Shown here: positions 20,941 to 31,540 of the stretch, in pieces
Layout: each line of letters starts with the position of its first letter
Numbering within the stretch: position 1 is the first letter of the stretch
From: Lucinisca nassula
Lineage: Eukaryota; Mollusca; Bivalvia; Lucinida; Lucinidae
Assembly (NCBI GenBank): GCA_963580285.1
Contig: OY757011.1
Span: forward strand, 152,385,245 to 152,449,244
Length of the DNA: 64,000 nt
Reading direction: 5' to 3'
Notes under the pieces: generated by a model
The model's database searches: none
Told to the model about the DNA's origin: nothing
Seen by the model: only the letters and a program-made list of their open reading frames with translations
Translations under genes and position numbers: made by a program

Positions 20941-22215
20941 GTGGACATAAATGGTTCTAAACCTGTAAAACAACACCCATACAGGATGAATCCTGTGAAA
21001 CAAAAATATCTTAAAGAAGAAGTTCAGTATCTATTAGACAATGACTTTATTGAACCAAGCCAAAGTGAATGGAGTTCTCCTTGTATTCTTGTACCAAAAC
21101 CTGATGGGACATATCGTATGTGTACAGATTTTAGGAAAGTTAATTCCTTAAGTAAAACAGATAGCTTTCCTATTCCAAGAATGGATGACTGCATTGATAA
21201 CATCGGGAATGCCAAATACATAACGAAATTCGACCTTCTGAAAGGATTTTGTCAAATTCCACTTACAGATAGAGCAAACGAGGTTTTGGCATTCACAACA
21301 CCAGACGGATTATTTAACTATAAAGTCATGCCATTTGGAACGAAAAACTCTCCGGCAACATTTCAGCGCTTAATAAACATGGTGATTGCGGGGCTGGAAG
21401 GCTGCAGTGCTTATATCGATGATGCTATCATATACAATGACCAGTGGAATCAACATCTTGGGACTATTCGAGCATTCTTTGATAGACTGAGTAATGCCAA
21501 ATTGACAATCAATCTTGCTAAAAGTGAATTCTGCCATGCAAGTTTGACATTTCTAGGTCGTGTTGTAGGTCAAGGTCATGTGAAGCCCATTGATGCTAAA
21601 GTTGAGGCTATCTCAAATTTTCCCGTACCCACGTGCAAAAGACAGCTGATGCGATTTCTTGGTATGGCTGGTTATTACAGAAAGTTCTGTAATAATTTCT
21701 CTGTCATTGCTGAGCCTTTGACAAATTTGCTTAGCAAAAGAACAAAATTCCATTGGAATGCAATATGCCAAAATGCTTTTGATAAACTTAAAGCCATACT
21801 CAAAAGTGAACCAGTTCTCTTAGCACCAAACTTTGAAAAGGAGTTCAAGCTAGCTGTAGATGCTAGTGACGTAGGTGCAGGTAGTGTTTTGTTGCAGGAA
21901 GATGAAAATGGTGTAGATCATCCAGTTTGCTACTTTTCCAAAAAGTTTAATAAGCATCAGAGAAATTTTTCTACCATAGAGAAGGAGTGCTTGTCTCTGA
22001 TTCTTGCTCTGCAACATTTCGAAGTTTATCTTACCCCTACTACTGCACCGATTGTTGTTTTCAGTGATCACAATCCACTGACTTTCATACATAAAATGAA
22101 AAACAAAAATCAGCGGTTGCTCAGGTGGAGTCTTATGCTACAAGAGTATAATTTAGACATAAGAGATATCAGAGGGAGAGATAACATTATCCCTGATGCC
22201 CTTTCAAGAGTTTGA
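20941..22215 (+). pseudogene. reverse transcriptase and RNase H, 3' end of pol
   Basis: This open stretch has the gypsy-type RT blocks SPCILVPKPDGTYRMCTDFR, FDLLKGFCQIPL, MPFGTKNSPATFQRL and the catalytic YIDD (21412-21423). RNase H follows with LAVDASDVGAGSVL, IEKECLSLI and FSDHNPLTF, and the frame closes with IPDALSRV and TGA. No integrase follows, which confirms the unusual order. This part is intact apart from lacking its upstream frame. The last codons and the untranslated tail are duplicated at 16332. Confidence 0.92.
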
Positions 22216-22348
22216 GCAGTGTCAGGAGTTGTGTTTTTCTTTCCTACTAAAGTGGATTGTAGATACATGTAATTTTATATGCTATGCTCAATATTTTATT
22301 ATTCTTAAAGCAAAAGAAAGCTTTATTACATAAATCTTTCTTTTCCTC

Positions 22349-22360
22349 GAAGAGGGGGAG
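22349..22360 (+). other. polypurine tract
   Basis: GAAGAGGGGGAG lies immediately before the 3' LTR, as expected for plus-strand priming. The same tract precedes the 5' LTR at 16479-16490 because of the displaced copy. Confidence 0.88.
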
Positions 22361-22902
22361 TGTTATGCATAAGAATTTATTTTTCTGATTCCCACTTGCA
22401 CCCCACTGTGACCTAATAGTGCTATAAATATTTTGTTAATCTTCTTATAGAAGATTCTAGAAAACTGAGTCACAGATTAATTTCATTTTTGTAAACAACA
22501 TGTTTACAAGGAAAAGTACTTCAGAACCTTCCAGAAAGTTCTGGGTTGCATTATTTTTAGAGAATTACCTCATCTTATTCCACAGCCCTCTGGAATGTTC
22601 TAGAGAAATCTTAGGGTCTATAAAAGAGCTTGATTTTTCTCATTGAGTCAGACTTTGGAGTTTGATGTTTGGGCATTTAAGAAAAATTATTTCTAAATTC
22701 TGTGTTGGATTGTTAAAGGATATTACTTTTCATTTTGGACTGTGAATTCTGTGGGATCAAGGAAAATAGATTCATTCAGGATATTTCATAACAGAGCTGT
22801 TTTTTTACTTCTACAGGTTAAAGTTAACTTGTAAATAAATTTTGTTAAATTTTTCCAAAAGGCTTGTTTGCTTTTTCTTTCTGCTACGCCTGGCTCGTAA
22901 CA
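22361..22902 (+). repeat. 3' LTR
   Basis: The LTR is 542 bp with the same TGTTATGC start and CTCGTAACA end as the 5' LTR. TATAAAA is at 22619 and AATAAA at 22834. It is followed by an AT-rich stretch (22903-22915). No matching target duplication is seen on the left side. Confidence 0.93.
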
Positions 22903-22954
22903 ATATATATATATTCTTCACTAAAACAGAAATCCCATCTGATTTTACATGCTT

Positions 22955-23500
22955 AAAATTCTTCTGCTGATTCTGTGTCCGAATAATCGGAGCACTCGGT
23001 TGCCGTGTCTGTATCTTCGTCACTGGAGGTCACCTCGATCATAATCTTCTCTACCTCCTCTTGAACTGCTATGTCCGCTTTTCAGTAAGCCTTCTCAATA
23101 TCTTCTACATGTTTGCAGCAAGAGAGCCACTCATCTTCCGTCACTGCAGAGATTGCTACTTACATGAGCTTCAGCACATCAGCCATCTTGAAGGTTCGGT
23201 TATGCCTGGCGACGTTGCCCGGATCAGTTCAATGGCGTTAAGGTCTGCATGGTAGGCATGAAATCTCAGGCAGTCAGGTCCATGTTCCTTTAATAGTTTG
23301 TCTAGTACTAATGATGGGGTGGGTTTCTGCCTTTTGCATATCTGGAGCAGCTCTGCCTTTAGCATTGTAGAATTAAAGTGTATTTTGTGCCAAGTTGTCT
23401 GCCTTTCTGGAAGCCTGTGTAGGGCACTTGTCTACCTGGATGTTCTGGTACGGTGCAGTATCAATGATGACAACCGACTCTGCTGGCAAATGCGGAATAT
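22955..23500 (-). pseudogene. DDE transposase C-terminal remnant (Tc1/mariner-IS630-like)
   Basis: Reading the minus strand from 23480, VVIIDTAPYQNIQVDKCPTQ matches the second-Asp region of DDE_3-type transposases. KPTPSLVLDKLLKEHG and LRFHAYHADLNAIELI match the final catalytic-Glu block (usual form PPYH..LNPIELIW). An acidic tail (VTSSDEDTDTATECSDYSD) ends near 22965. Several frameshifts and stops separate the pieces, including one near 23370. No terminal repeats were found. Confidence 0.72.
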
Positions 23501-23798
23501 GCTTGTTGGACGGGGTTTTCAAGGAAAAATTCCGTCCTTTAGAGTAGCGATGTCCGTGCGGGCGTCCGCGTCCCGGTTTACCTTTTGCTTATTTTTTTTT
23601 CAAAAACCCGTCCATAATGCCATTTGGCGTTTTTCTTTTTTTTTTTTTACCCATTTGAAGAAGTTGTCCCCATTCATCTCGTCATGGTAGTCTCAGTACT
23701 TGTGTTGACCTTCCAAACTTCTTCTGCACCCCCCTCCCCCCACCTCCCCCGGGCCACACCCTTGATAAATCCAATGCTTGAGCCAGCATACAAAACTA

Positions 23799-24144
23799 CA
23801 GTCAAACTTCAATGGCTCGAACACCTTTGGGACCTCGAAAATCAGTTCGAGACAGGGGTAGTTCGAGCCACTGAGCTAACTGTCAGGAGGCATAACGAGA
23901 TACTTTTAGACATCTTTCTGTTGGTCTATAATGAAAATGTATGCTGTGTGTACTCATTAGAATCGCCTCATTGAGGCGATTCTAATGAGTACACTCAGCA
24001 TACATTTGCAAGATAAAAGACTAAAATCTCCTTAATTATACCCCACTATTTCTTATGTAGAGGATTTCTCTAGGGACTCAAGAATGGGTTCGACACATCC
24101 ATGGTAAACGAGCCATCGGTGTTCGAGCCATCGAAGTTCTACAG
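23799..24144 (+). mobile_element. palindrome-centred MITE, family A (intact, TA-flanked)
   Basis: The element has ends CAGTCAAACTTC and, inverted, CTGTAGAACTTC, followed on both sides by ATGGCTCGAACA-type words, and is flanked by TA on each side (23797-23798, 24145-24146). The centre is a long hairpin (about 23935-24009) with the core TTAGAATCGCCTCA / TGAGGCGATTCTAA. CAGT...TA ends fit pogo/Tc1-mariner-type MITEs. It is non-coding. Confidence 0.82.
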
Positions 24145-24232
24145 TATCAATCTCTCTCCTCTGGAAAATGGAACATTTAGACTAATTTCTGAAGACTGCC
24201 AGCTTCTCGACATTGCTCCGTGTTGCTCCTTC

Positions 24233-24431
24233 TTAACCCTTCTCTTGCTGAATATTCATTTAAGCCACACCCATTTCTGTCTGTCAACCAATCAAATTAC
24301 TTGATTTAATTTTATGCTACAAATTCATAAATTGAATGCCAAACAGTGTAGATCCTGATCAGAAGCCATCTGATCTGGATCTACACTGTTTGCAAAGATA
24401 GGGTTGTCGTGAACAGCAAGATAAGGGTTAA
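24233..24431 (+). mobile_element. TTAA-flanked palindromic MITE, family D (intact)
   Basis: TTAA-CCCTTCTCTTGCTG on the left and AAGATAAGGG-TTAA on the right form inverted ends with a TTAA duplication. The hairpin core TGTAGATCCTGATCAGAAG and its partner are at 24348-24389. The ends suggest piggyBac mobilisation. Confidence 0.78.
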
Positions 24432-24524
24432 CACATAAAAACAGAATTACTGATTTCAGCAAAAGAAAAGGGCATTGTAATATTTCAAACAATGAAAACT
24501 ACAATTTTAACAACGAAAAAAAAA

Positions 24525-24735
24525 AAAATAATAGTGACGCTCGAACCCACAACTATAACGTGCAAAATGTTTGATTGACTACAGCACTCTTTCCACTGTG
24601 CCAAGTCGAATGTCTACCAGATAAAATCACATTATATTGAATATTACCGAAGATTGCTTACCTTTTGACAACAGTGGACTATGCCCAATAACAAGAACAT
24701 TCGCTGACGTCACTGTCAACTTATCCTCCGAGAAC
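24525..24735 (-). mobile_element. tRNA-like SINE, family T3
   Basis: This is the minus-strand copy of 12874-13120, with GGTTCGAGCGTC-like box B at the right edge of the tRNA part and TGACGTCA at 24708-24715. It directly abuts a truncated S element. Confidence 0.5.
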
Positions 24736-24739
24736 ATTA

Positions 24740-24980
24740 ATGGCCCGCACACTAGTACTGCTAAACCGCTTAGAGGATCTAAGCCTGTCCAGGAACCGCG
24801 GTGCGAGGCGGACCGTCCATGCTTATAAACCCTATTGGTTTCATTGGGCGACAGGCCTTGAGATGTCATTTCATCTCAATGTCGGGTAAAAGTCCCACAA
24901 AACTGGAAGCAACGTCTCCAAAATGACCTTTACAGTGTTGAAGGGGACGTTAAACCACAAATCAACCAACCAACCAACCG
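24740..24980 (+). mobile_element. SINE family S, 5'-truncated
   Basis: The copy begins within the S body (GCCCGCACACTAGTACTG) and runs to GGGGACGTTAAACCACAAAT with a CCAA-repeat tail. A second T3-like fragment with TGACGTCA follows (24985-25070). Together they form a mosaic of SINE pieces. Confidence 0.78.
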
Positions 24981-25256
24981 AGAACAGTACTTTTCGACAA
25001 CAGTGGACTATGCTCAATAACAAAAACGTTCGCTGACGTCACTGTCAACTTATCCTCCGACAACAGCACTTTTGTATGGGAAACAGATTCAATTAAAGTC
25101 TAATGCCTTTCTTCTGGACCACGTTTGTATTTACTGTTTCTATATATATGCATTCTTATGAATTGTATTGTTTAAAGTATACAAATGAAATAAAAGTTAA
25201 ACTAAGCCCCAATGGGCGGGGGCCGTAAAAGCAGCTTCTGTGCGCTGACAGTAAAA

Positions 25257-27370
25257 ACAAGAGGGCCATGATGGCCCTGGATCGCTCACCTGACCCATAG
25301 AGTAACAAGTGGGCCCCGGGGAGGGCCATTACTGACACTAGGGCTACAATGTGCATAATGTTGAGGGAGGTCTAAAAAGGTGAAGCTTCATATCAAATAT
25401 CACCAAAGGCTATAATATGAACAATCTTGGCAAAGGTGCACTAGATGAAGGTACACATCAAATATCAAAGACCTGGACCTTGCAGTGTCAGAGAAGAAGG
25501 TTTTTTTTTTAAGATATTCCCTACATAAGTCTATGAAAAACCAAATGGCCCCGGGGCGGGGGCATTTTTGGCCTCAGGGCTATAATTTAAACAATCTCTT
25601 TAAAGAGGTCCACTAGATTAAGCTTCACACCAAATATCAAAGACCTGGGCCTTGCTGTTTCAGAGAATAAGAATTTCAAAGACTATCTCTATATAAGTCT
25701 ATGTAAAACCAAAGGGCCCCGGGGCGGGGACACTTGTGGCCCTAGGGCTATAATTTGAATAATCTTGGTAGAGGTACACTAGATGAAGCTCCATACCAAA
25801 CTTCAAAGACATGGGCCTTGCAGTTTCAGAGAAGAACTTTTTTCAAGATTTCCCTATATAAGTCTATGTAAAAACAAAGGGTCTCGGGGCGGGGGCATTT
25901 GTGGCCCCAGGGCTTTAATTTGAACAATCTTGATAGAGGTCCACTAGATCAAATTTCACACCAAATATAAAAGATCTAGGCCTTGTGGTTTCACAGAAGA
26001 TTTTTAAAGATTTTCCCTATATAAGTCTATGTAAAACAAAAGGGCCCCCGATGCGGGGACATTTTTGGTCTCAGGGCTGTAATTTGAACAATCTTGGTAG
26101 AGGTCCACTAGATGATGCTCCATAGCAAATATCAAACAAAATTGGCCTTGCAGTTTCAAGAGAAGAAGATTTTTAAAGATTTCCCTATATAAGTCTATGT
26201 AAAACCAAAGGGTCTTGGGGCGGCGGCATTTTTGGCCCCAGGGCTATAATTTGAACAATCTTGATGGAGGTCCACTAGATCAAATTTCACACCAAATAAC
26301 AAAGACCTAGGCCTTGTGGTTTCACAGAAGATTTTTAAAGATTATCCCTATATAAGTCTATGTAAAACAAAAGGACCCGGATGTGTGGTCATTTTTGGCC
26401 GCAGGGCTATAATTTGAACAGTCTTGGTAGCAGTCCACAAGATAAAGCTTCATACCAAATATCAAAGACCTGGGCCTCGCAGTTTCAGGGAAGAAGATTT
26501 TTAAAGATTTTCCCCGTATAAGTCTATGTAAAACAAAATGGCCCAGAGGTGGGGGCATTTTTGGCCGCAGGGCTATAACTTTAACAGTCTTGGTAGCGGT
26601 CCTCAAGATGAAGCTTCATACCAAATATCAAAGACCAGGGCCTGTGGTTTTAGGGAAGGAGATTTTTTAAGATTTTCCCCATATAAGGCTATGTAAAACC
26701 AAAGGGACCCGGGGCGGGCGCACTTTTTGTCCCAGGGCTATAATTTGAACAATCTGGGTAGGGGTCCACTAGATGTAGCTTCATACCAAATAGCACAGGC
26801 CTGGGCTTTGCTGTTACCGAGCAGATGAATTTTAAAGATTTTCCCTATAAAAGCTCATGTAAAACCCAAGGGGCCCTGGGGTGGGGGAATTTTTGGCCCC
26901 GGCACTATAATTTGAACAATCTTGGTAGGGGTCCACTAGATGAAGCTTCATACCAAATATCAAAAACCTGGGCCTTGTGGTTTCAGAGAAGGAGATTTAA
27001 AGATTTTCTCTTTATAATCCTTTGTAAAATCAAAGGGACCCGCGGAGGGGGCATTTTTGGCCCCAGCACTATAATTTGAACAACCTTGGTAGGGATCCAC
27101 TAGCTGAAAATTTGTACCAAATATCAAAGACCTGGGCCTTATGGTTTCAGAGAAGAAGATTTTTTAAGTTTTCATTAAAAAATCTATTTTTGGCCCCTGT
27201 GACCTTGATGTGCAGCAGACCAGAACCATTTGAACAACTTTGAAAGGCGTCCAACTAAGGATCATGCCTGTGAAGTTTGGTCAAAATCCGATCAGTGTTT
27301 TAGGAGGAGATATCGTTTGAAGAAATTGTTTACGCACGGATGACAGACAAAAAGTGATCCTAATATAAAA
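25257..27370 (+). mobile_element. tandem-repeat element TR4a, about 11 units of 166 bp
   Basis: The left end is GAGGGCCATGATGGCCCTGG + ATCGCTCACCTGA. Units carry GGGCTATAATTTGAACAATC, spaced about 165-168 bp (for example 25580, 25748, 25913). The right end has AGAACCATTTGAACAACTTT and AAAATCCGATCAGTG, then GTGATCCTAAT. It is a non-coding, non-autonomous element. Confidence 0.85.
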
Positions 27371-29048
27371 CACGAGAGGGCCCAGAGGGCCCTGAATCGC
27401 TCACCTGAGTATCAGTGTCTCTAGTGCATTCTTGGCCCAAGGGCTATAATTTGAATAAACTTGGTAGCGAGCGGTCCACTAGATAATGCTTCAGACCAAA
27501 TATCAAAGACCTGGGCCTTCTGGTTTCAGAAAAGAAGATTTTTAAAGGATTTCCCTATATAAGCCTATGTAAAACTAGCTATAATTTGACCAATCTCAGC
27601 AGAGGTTCAATAGTTGCAGCTTCACACATGGGCCTTCTGGTTTCAGAAAAGAAGATTTTTAAGGATTTCCCTATATAAGCCTATGTAAAACCAGCTATAA
27701 TTTGACCAATCTCAGCAGAGGTTCACTATTTGAAGCTTCACACCAGATATCAAAGACCTGGGCCTCCTGGTTTCGGACAAGAAGATTTTTCAAGCTTTTT
27801 CCTATATATGCCTATGTAAAACTAGTGGGTCCCGACGCAGGGACATTTTTGGCCCAAAGGCTATAATTTGAACAATCTTGGTAGAGGTCCATTAGATGAA
27901 GCTTCATAAAGACCTGGGCATTGCGGTTTCAGAGAAGAAAATGTTTAAAGATTTTTCCCTATATAAGCCCATGTAAAAGCAAAGGGCCCCGGAGCGGGGG
28001 CGTTTTAGGCCCCAGCACTATATTTTGAACAGTCTTGGTAGGGGTCCACTAGATGACACTTCATACCAAATAGCAAAGACCTGTGCCTTGCGGTTTCAGA
28101 GAAGATTTTCTAAAGATTTTCCATATATAAGCCTATGTAAAACCAAAGGTCCCCGGGGCGGGGGCATGTTTGGCTCTAGCACTATAATTTGAACAATCTT
28201 GGTAGGGGTCCACTAGATGAAGCTTCATACCAAATAGCAAAGACCTGGGCCTTGCGGTTTCAGAGAAACAGATTTTTAAAGATTTTCTATATATAAGCCC
28301 ATGTAAAACCAAAGGGCCCCGGGGCGGGGCATATTTGGCCCCAACACTATAATTTGAACAATCTTGGTAGAGGTCCACTAGATGAAGCTTCATACCAAAT
28401 ATCAAAGACCTGGGCCTTGCGGTTTCAGAGAAGAAGATTTTTAAAGATTTTCCATATATAAGCCCATGTAAAACCAAAGGGCCCCGGGGCGGGGCATTTT
28501 TGGCCCCAGCACTATAATTTGAACAATCTTGGTAGGGGTCCACTAGATGAAGCTTCATACCAAATATCAAAGACCTGGGCCTTGCGGTTTCAGAGAAGCA
28601 GATTTTTAAAGATTTTCTATATATAAGCCCATGTAAAACCAAAGGGCCCCGGGGCGGGGGCATTTTTGGTTCCAGCACTATAATTTGAACAATCTTGGTA
28701 GGGGTCCACTAGATGAAGCTTCATATCAAATATCAAAGACCCGGGCCTTGTGGTTTCTGAGAAGAAGATTTTTTAAGTTTTCGGTGAAAAAAAAATCTAT
28801 TTTTGGCTCCTGTGACCTAGATGTGAAATGGACCAGAACCATTTGAACAGCTTTGAAAGGAGACCACCTAAGGATCATTCCTGTGAAGTTTGGTCAAAAT
28901 CCGATCAGTGGTTTAGGAGGAGATGTCCTTTGAAGAAGAAGTTTACGGACGCACGCACGGACGGACGCACGCACACACGGACGCACGACGGACGACGGAC
29001 AAACGGTGATCCCAAAAGCTCACCTCGTCACTACGTGACAGGTGAGCT
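27371..29048 (+). mobile_element. tandem-repeat element TR4b with terminal hairpin
   Basis: The left end is GAGAGGGCCCAGAGGGCCCT plus GAATCGCTCACCTGAG. It holds about nine units related to TR4a, some shortened (27580-27760). The right end has GGACGGACGCACG repeats and a strong hairpin AGCTCACCTCGTCACTACG / TGACAGGTGAGCT at 29018-29048. A 181-codon minus-strand frame across four units (28133-28678) repeats every 55 residues and is not a gene. Confidence 0.85.
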
Positions 29049-29230
29049 AAAAAGGGTCGAAACACACAATTATTGAATGGCTTCTTACCAATTTAGCAAT
29101 AATTTGCGACGCAACCACACTCGGTGGTAAAATTTACAATGTATTTGCATATACGTATTTTACACACTACGGTCCATTGTACAAACACAATTCGGGATAC
29201 ATTTTGCGTCAGTGCCAGATCATCATTTAA

Positions 29231-29708
29231 CCCATTGTATACTAGTGGACTCTTCCATTGCTATATAGTTGGACAAGTCCATTTGTCATGTAAAGGGTGG
29301 TAGGCCTATTTTTCGTTTTCTTATTCTCTGTTAGCAAATAGTGTAGACCCTGATCAGACGCCGCGTTCTGATCTGGGCCTGCACTGTTTGCCAAGGTAAC
29401 CATTTAGGGCATCACGAAAACACGCCTATATAATTTTGACCCCCTTGAACCCCACTCTTATATAGTAAAACTGGGGTTTCCGGGGGTATACCTTATTTTT
29501 CTTATTTCTGCTCTAAAATATAGATTTTGGGTACTCGTTAGAACCGCCTCGATGAGGCGGTTCTAACGAGTGCCCACAATCTATATTTTGAGCAGAAATA
29601 AGAAAAATATCACAATTTTTCATCATAAAATTTGCATTTTTTCGGCGATAAAGGTGGCAATGTACTTGTATAGGCGTGTTTGCGTAATGGCTTACCGCCT
29701 ACAATGGG
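29231..29708. mobile_element. TTAA-flanked element, family E, with nested MITE
   Basis: TTAA-CCCATTGTA (29227-29239) and TACAATGGG-TTAA (29700-29712) form perfect inverted ends with TTAA on each side, as in piggyBac-type MITEs. A hairpin core (GTAGACCCTGATCAGACG) lies at about 29335-29395. A family C MITE is nested at 29410-29689. Partial relatives are at 4718-4800 and 43888-44001. Confidence 0.75.
29410..29689. mobile_element. palindrome-centred MITE, family C
   Basis: Ends CATCACGAAAACACGCCTAT and, inverted, CATTACGCAAACACGCCTAT enclose about 280 bp. The central hairpin (29527-29584) has the core TTAGAACCGCCTC / GAGGCGGTTCTAA. It is flanked by G on both sides. A second copy is at 53571-53849. 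Confidence 0.8.
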
Positions 29709-29744
29709 TTAAACCAGAGTCTTTGACTATAGCATGCATAAACG

Positions 29745-29812
29745 ACTAGAGAAGACTGATCAGCCATCAACCTGCGCATGTGCGTGCGCAGGCTGATCTG
29801 AGACTTCTTAAG
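29745..29812. repeat. fold-back repeat
   Basis: Arms AGAAGACTGATCAGCC and GGCTGATCTGAGACTTCT surround a CTGCGCA-rich loop. This is the same layout as 1-62. Confidence 0.55.
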
Positions 29813-29889
29813 TCGCATTGGTCCCCTTTGTAGCATTTTGTCGTGCGCCTTTTCAATCATAGTTTAAATCATTCAATAAATGCATTTTT

Positions 29890-31203
29890 AGCTCACCTGT
29901 CACGTAGTGACAAGGTGAGCTTTTGGGATCACTTTTTGTCCGTCGTCCGTCGTGCGTGCGTGCGTCCGTGCGTGAGTGCGTGCGTAAACTTTTTCTTCAA
30001 ACGACATCTCCTCTTAAACCACTGATCGGATTTTGACCAAACTTCACAGGAATGATCCTTAGGTGGTCCCCTTTCAAAGTTGTTCAAATGGTTCCGGTCC
30101 ATTGCACATCTAGGTAGCAGGTGCTAAAATAGATTTTTTTACTGAAAATTTTAAAAATCTTCTTCTCTGAAACCGCAAGGCCCAGGTCTTTGATATTTGG
30201 TATGAAGCTTCATCTAATGGATCTCTACCAAGATTGTTCAAATTATAGCCCTTGGGCAAAAAGTGCCCCCGCCCCGGGGGCCTTTTGGTTTTACATAGGC
30301 TTATATAGGGAAAATCTTTAAAAATCTTCTTCTCTGAAACCTCAAGGCCCAGATCTTTGATATTTGGTATGAAGCTTCATCTAGTAGACCCCTACCAAGA
30401 TTGTTCAAATTATAGTGCTTGGGCCAAAAATGCCCCGGCACCAGGGCCCTTTTGTTTTACAAAGGCTTATATAGGCAAAATCTTTAAAAATCTTCTTCTC
30501 TGAAACTGCAAGGCCCAGGTCTTTGATATTTGGTATGAAGCTTCATCTTGTGGACCTCTACCAAGATTGTTCAAATTATAGCCCTGGGGCCAAAAATGCC
30601 CCCGCTCCGGGGCCCTTTGGTTTTACATAGACTTATATAGGGAAAATCTTGAAAAATCTTCTTCTCTGAAACCACAAGGCTTAGGTCTTCGATATTTGTT
30701 ATGACGCTTCAGCTAGTGGACCTCTATAAAGATTGTTCAAATTATAGCCCTGAGACCAAAAATGCCCCCGCCATGTGACCCTTTGGTTTTACATTGACTT
30801 ATATAGGGAAAATCTTTAAAAATCATCTTGTCTGAAACACAAGGCTTAGGTCTTTGATATTTGTTATGAAGCTTCAGCTAGTAGACCTCTACCAAGATTG
30901 TTCAAATTATAGCACTGGGGCCAAAAATGCCCCCGCTCCGGGGCCCTTTGGTTTAACATAGACTTGTATAGGGAAAATCTTGTTTTACATAGACTTCTAT
31001 ATGCAGGGTAAACCTTTAAAATCTTTTTCTCTGAAACCAGAAAGCCCAGGTCTTTCATATTCGATATGAAGCTTCATCTTGTGGACCTCTACCAAGATTG
31101 TTCAAATTTTAGCCCTGGGGCCAAAATTGACCCTGCCCGGGGCCCACTTGTTATGCTTTGGATCAGGTGAGCGAACCAGGGCCCTCTGGGCCCTCTTGTT
31201 TAT
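29890..31203 (-). mobile_element. tandem-repeat element TR4c, inverted
   Basis: The terminal hairpin AGCTCACCTGTCACGTAGTG / CAAGGTGAGCT is at 29890-29921. It is followed by GTCCGTCGTCCGTCGTGCG and about seven TR4 monomers in reverse orientation. The element ends with ATCAGGTGAGCG and GGGCCCTCTGGGCCCTC. It lies tail-to-tail with TR4b, about 840 bp apart. Confidence 0.85.
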
Positions 31204-31346
31204 TACGCAGACACTCACAAGAAACGGGGACAGGGTAGGCATCGTCAATGACTAGGCAGGGATGACGTGGAGTATCGTTTTTAATGACATATGTATATGT
31301 TATGACATGCTGTGACTATTTATGCATATGCCACCGTTTTACGCCC

Positions 31347-31540
31347 CATCGAGTGAACAAGGTCGTGAAATGAACATCCCCTAAACCCAATTTATATAGA
31401 GAAAACTGGGGTTTACGGGGGTATACATTATTGTTCTTATTTCTGCTCCAAGACATAGGTTGTGGGTACTCGTTAGAACCGCCTCTACTACGAGGCGGGT
31501 CTAACGAGCACCCACAGCCTATGCCTGGGAGCGTAAATAG
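31347..31540. mobile_element. family B MITE, truncated by TR5
   Basis: The copy starts CATCGAGTGAACAAGG and includes the hairpin cassette (31464-31530), slightly mispaired by a CTACTA bulge. It stops where GAGGGCCATGATGGC of the next element begins. Confidence 0.75.

Larger units (their letters stand above)
16491..22902 (+). mobile_element. Ty3/gypsy-class LTR retrotransposon, Gmr1-like domain order
   Basis: The element is about 6.4 kb with LTRs at 16491-17045 and 22361-22902, a primer site at 17051 and a polypurine tract at 22349. The internal order is gag, protease, integrase, reverse transcriptase, RNase H. Integrase ahead of RT is the copia-like order known for the Gmr1 group of gypsy elements and is not typical of Ty3/gypsy. 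LTRs differ by roughly nine substitutions and one 12-bp indel by eye, so the insertion is fairly young. Three frameshifts and one nonsense codon inactivate it. Confidence 0.9.

Noticed and set aside
16491..22902. Calling the LTR element an endogenous retrovirus because of the tRNA-Pro primer site
   Set aside because: No envelope frame lies between RNase H and the 3' LTR, and integrase precedes RT. It is a retrotransposon of the gypsy class.
28133..28678. 181-codon open frame on the minus strand
   Set aside because: It spans tandem units and repeats every 55 residues because the unit is close to 165 bp. The neighbouring units are not open, and there is no domain.
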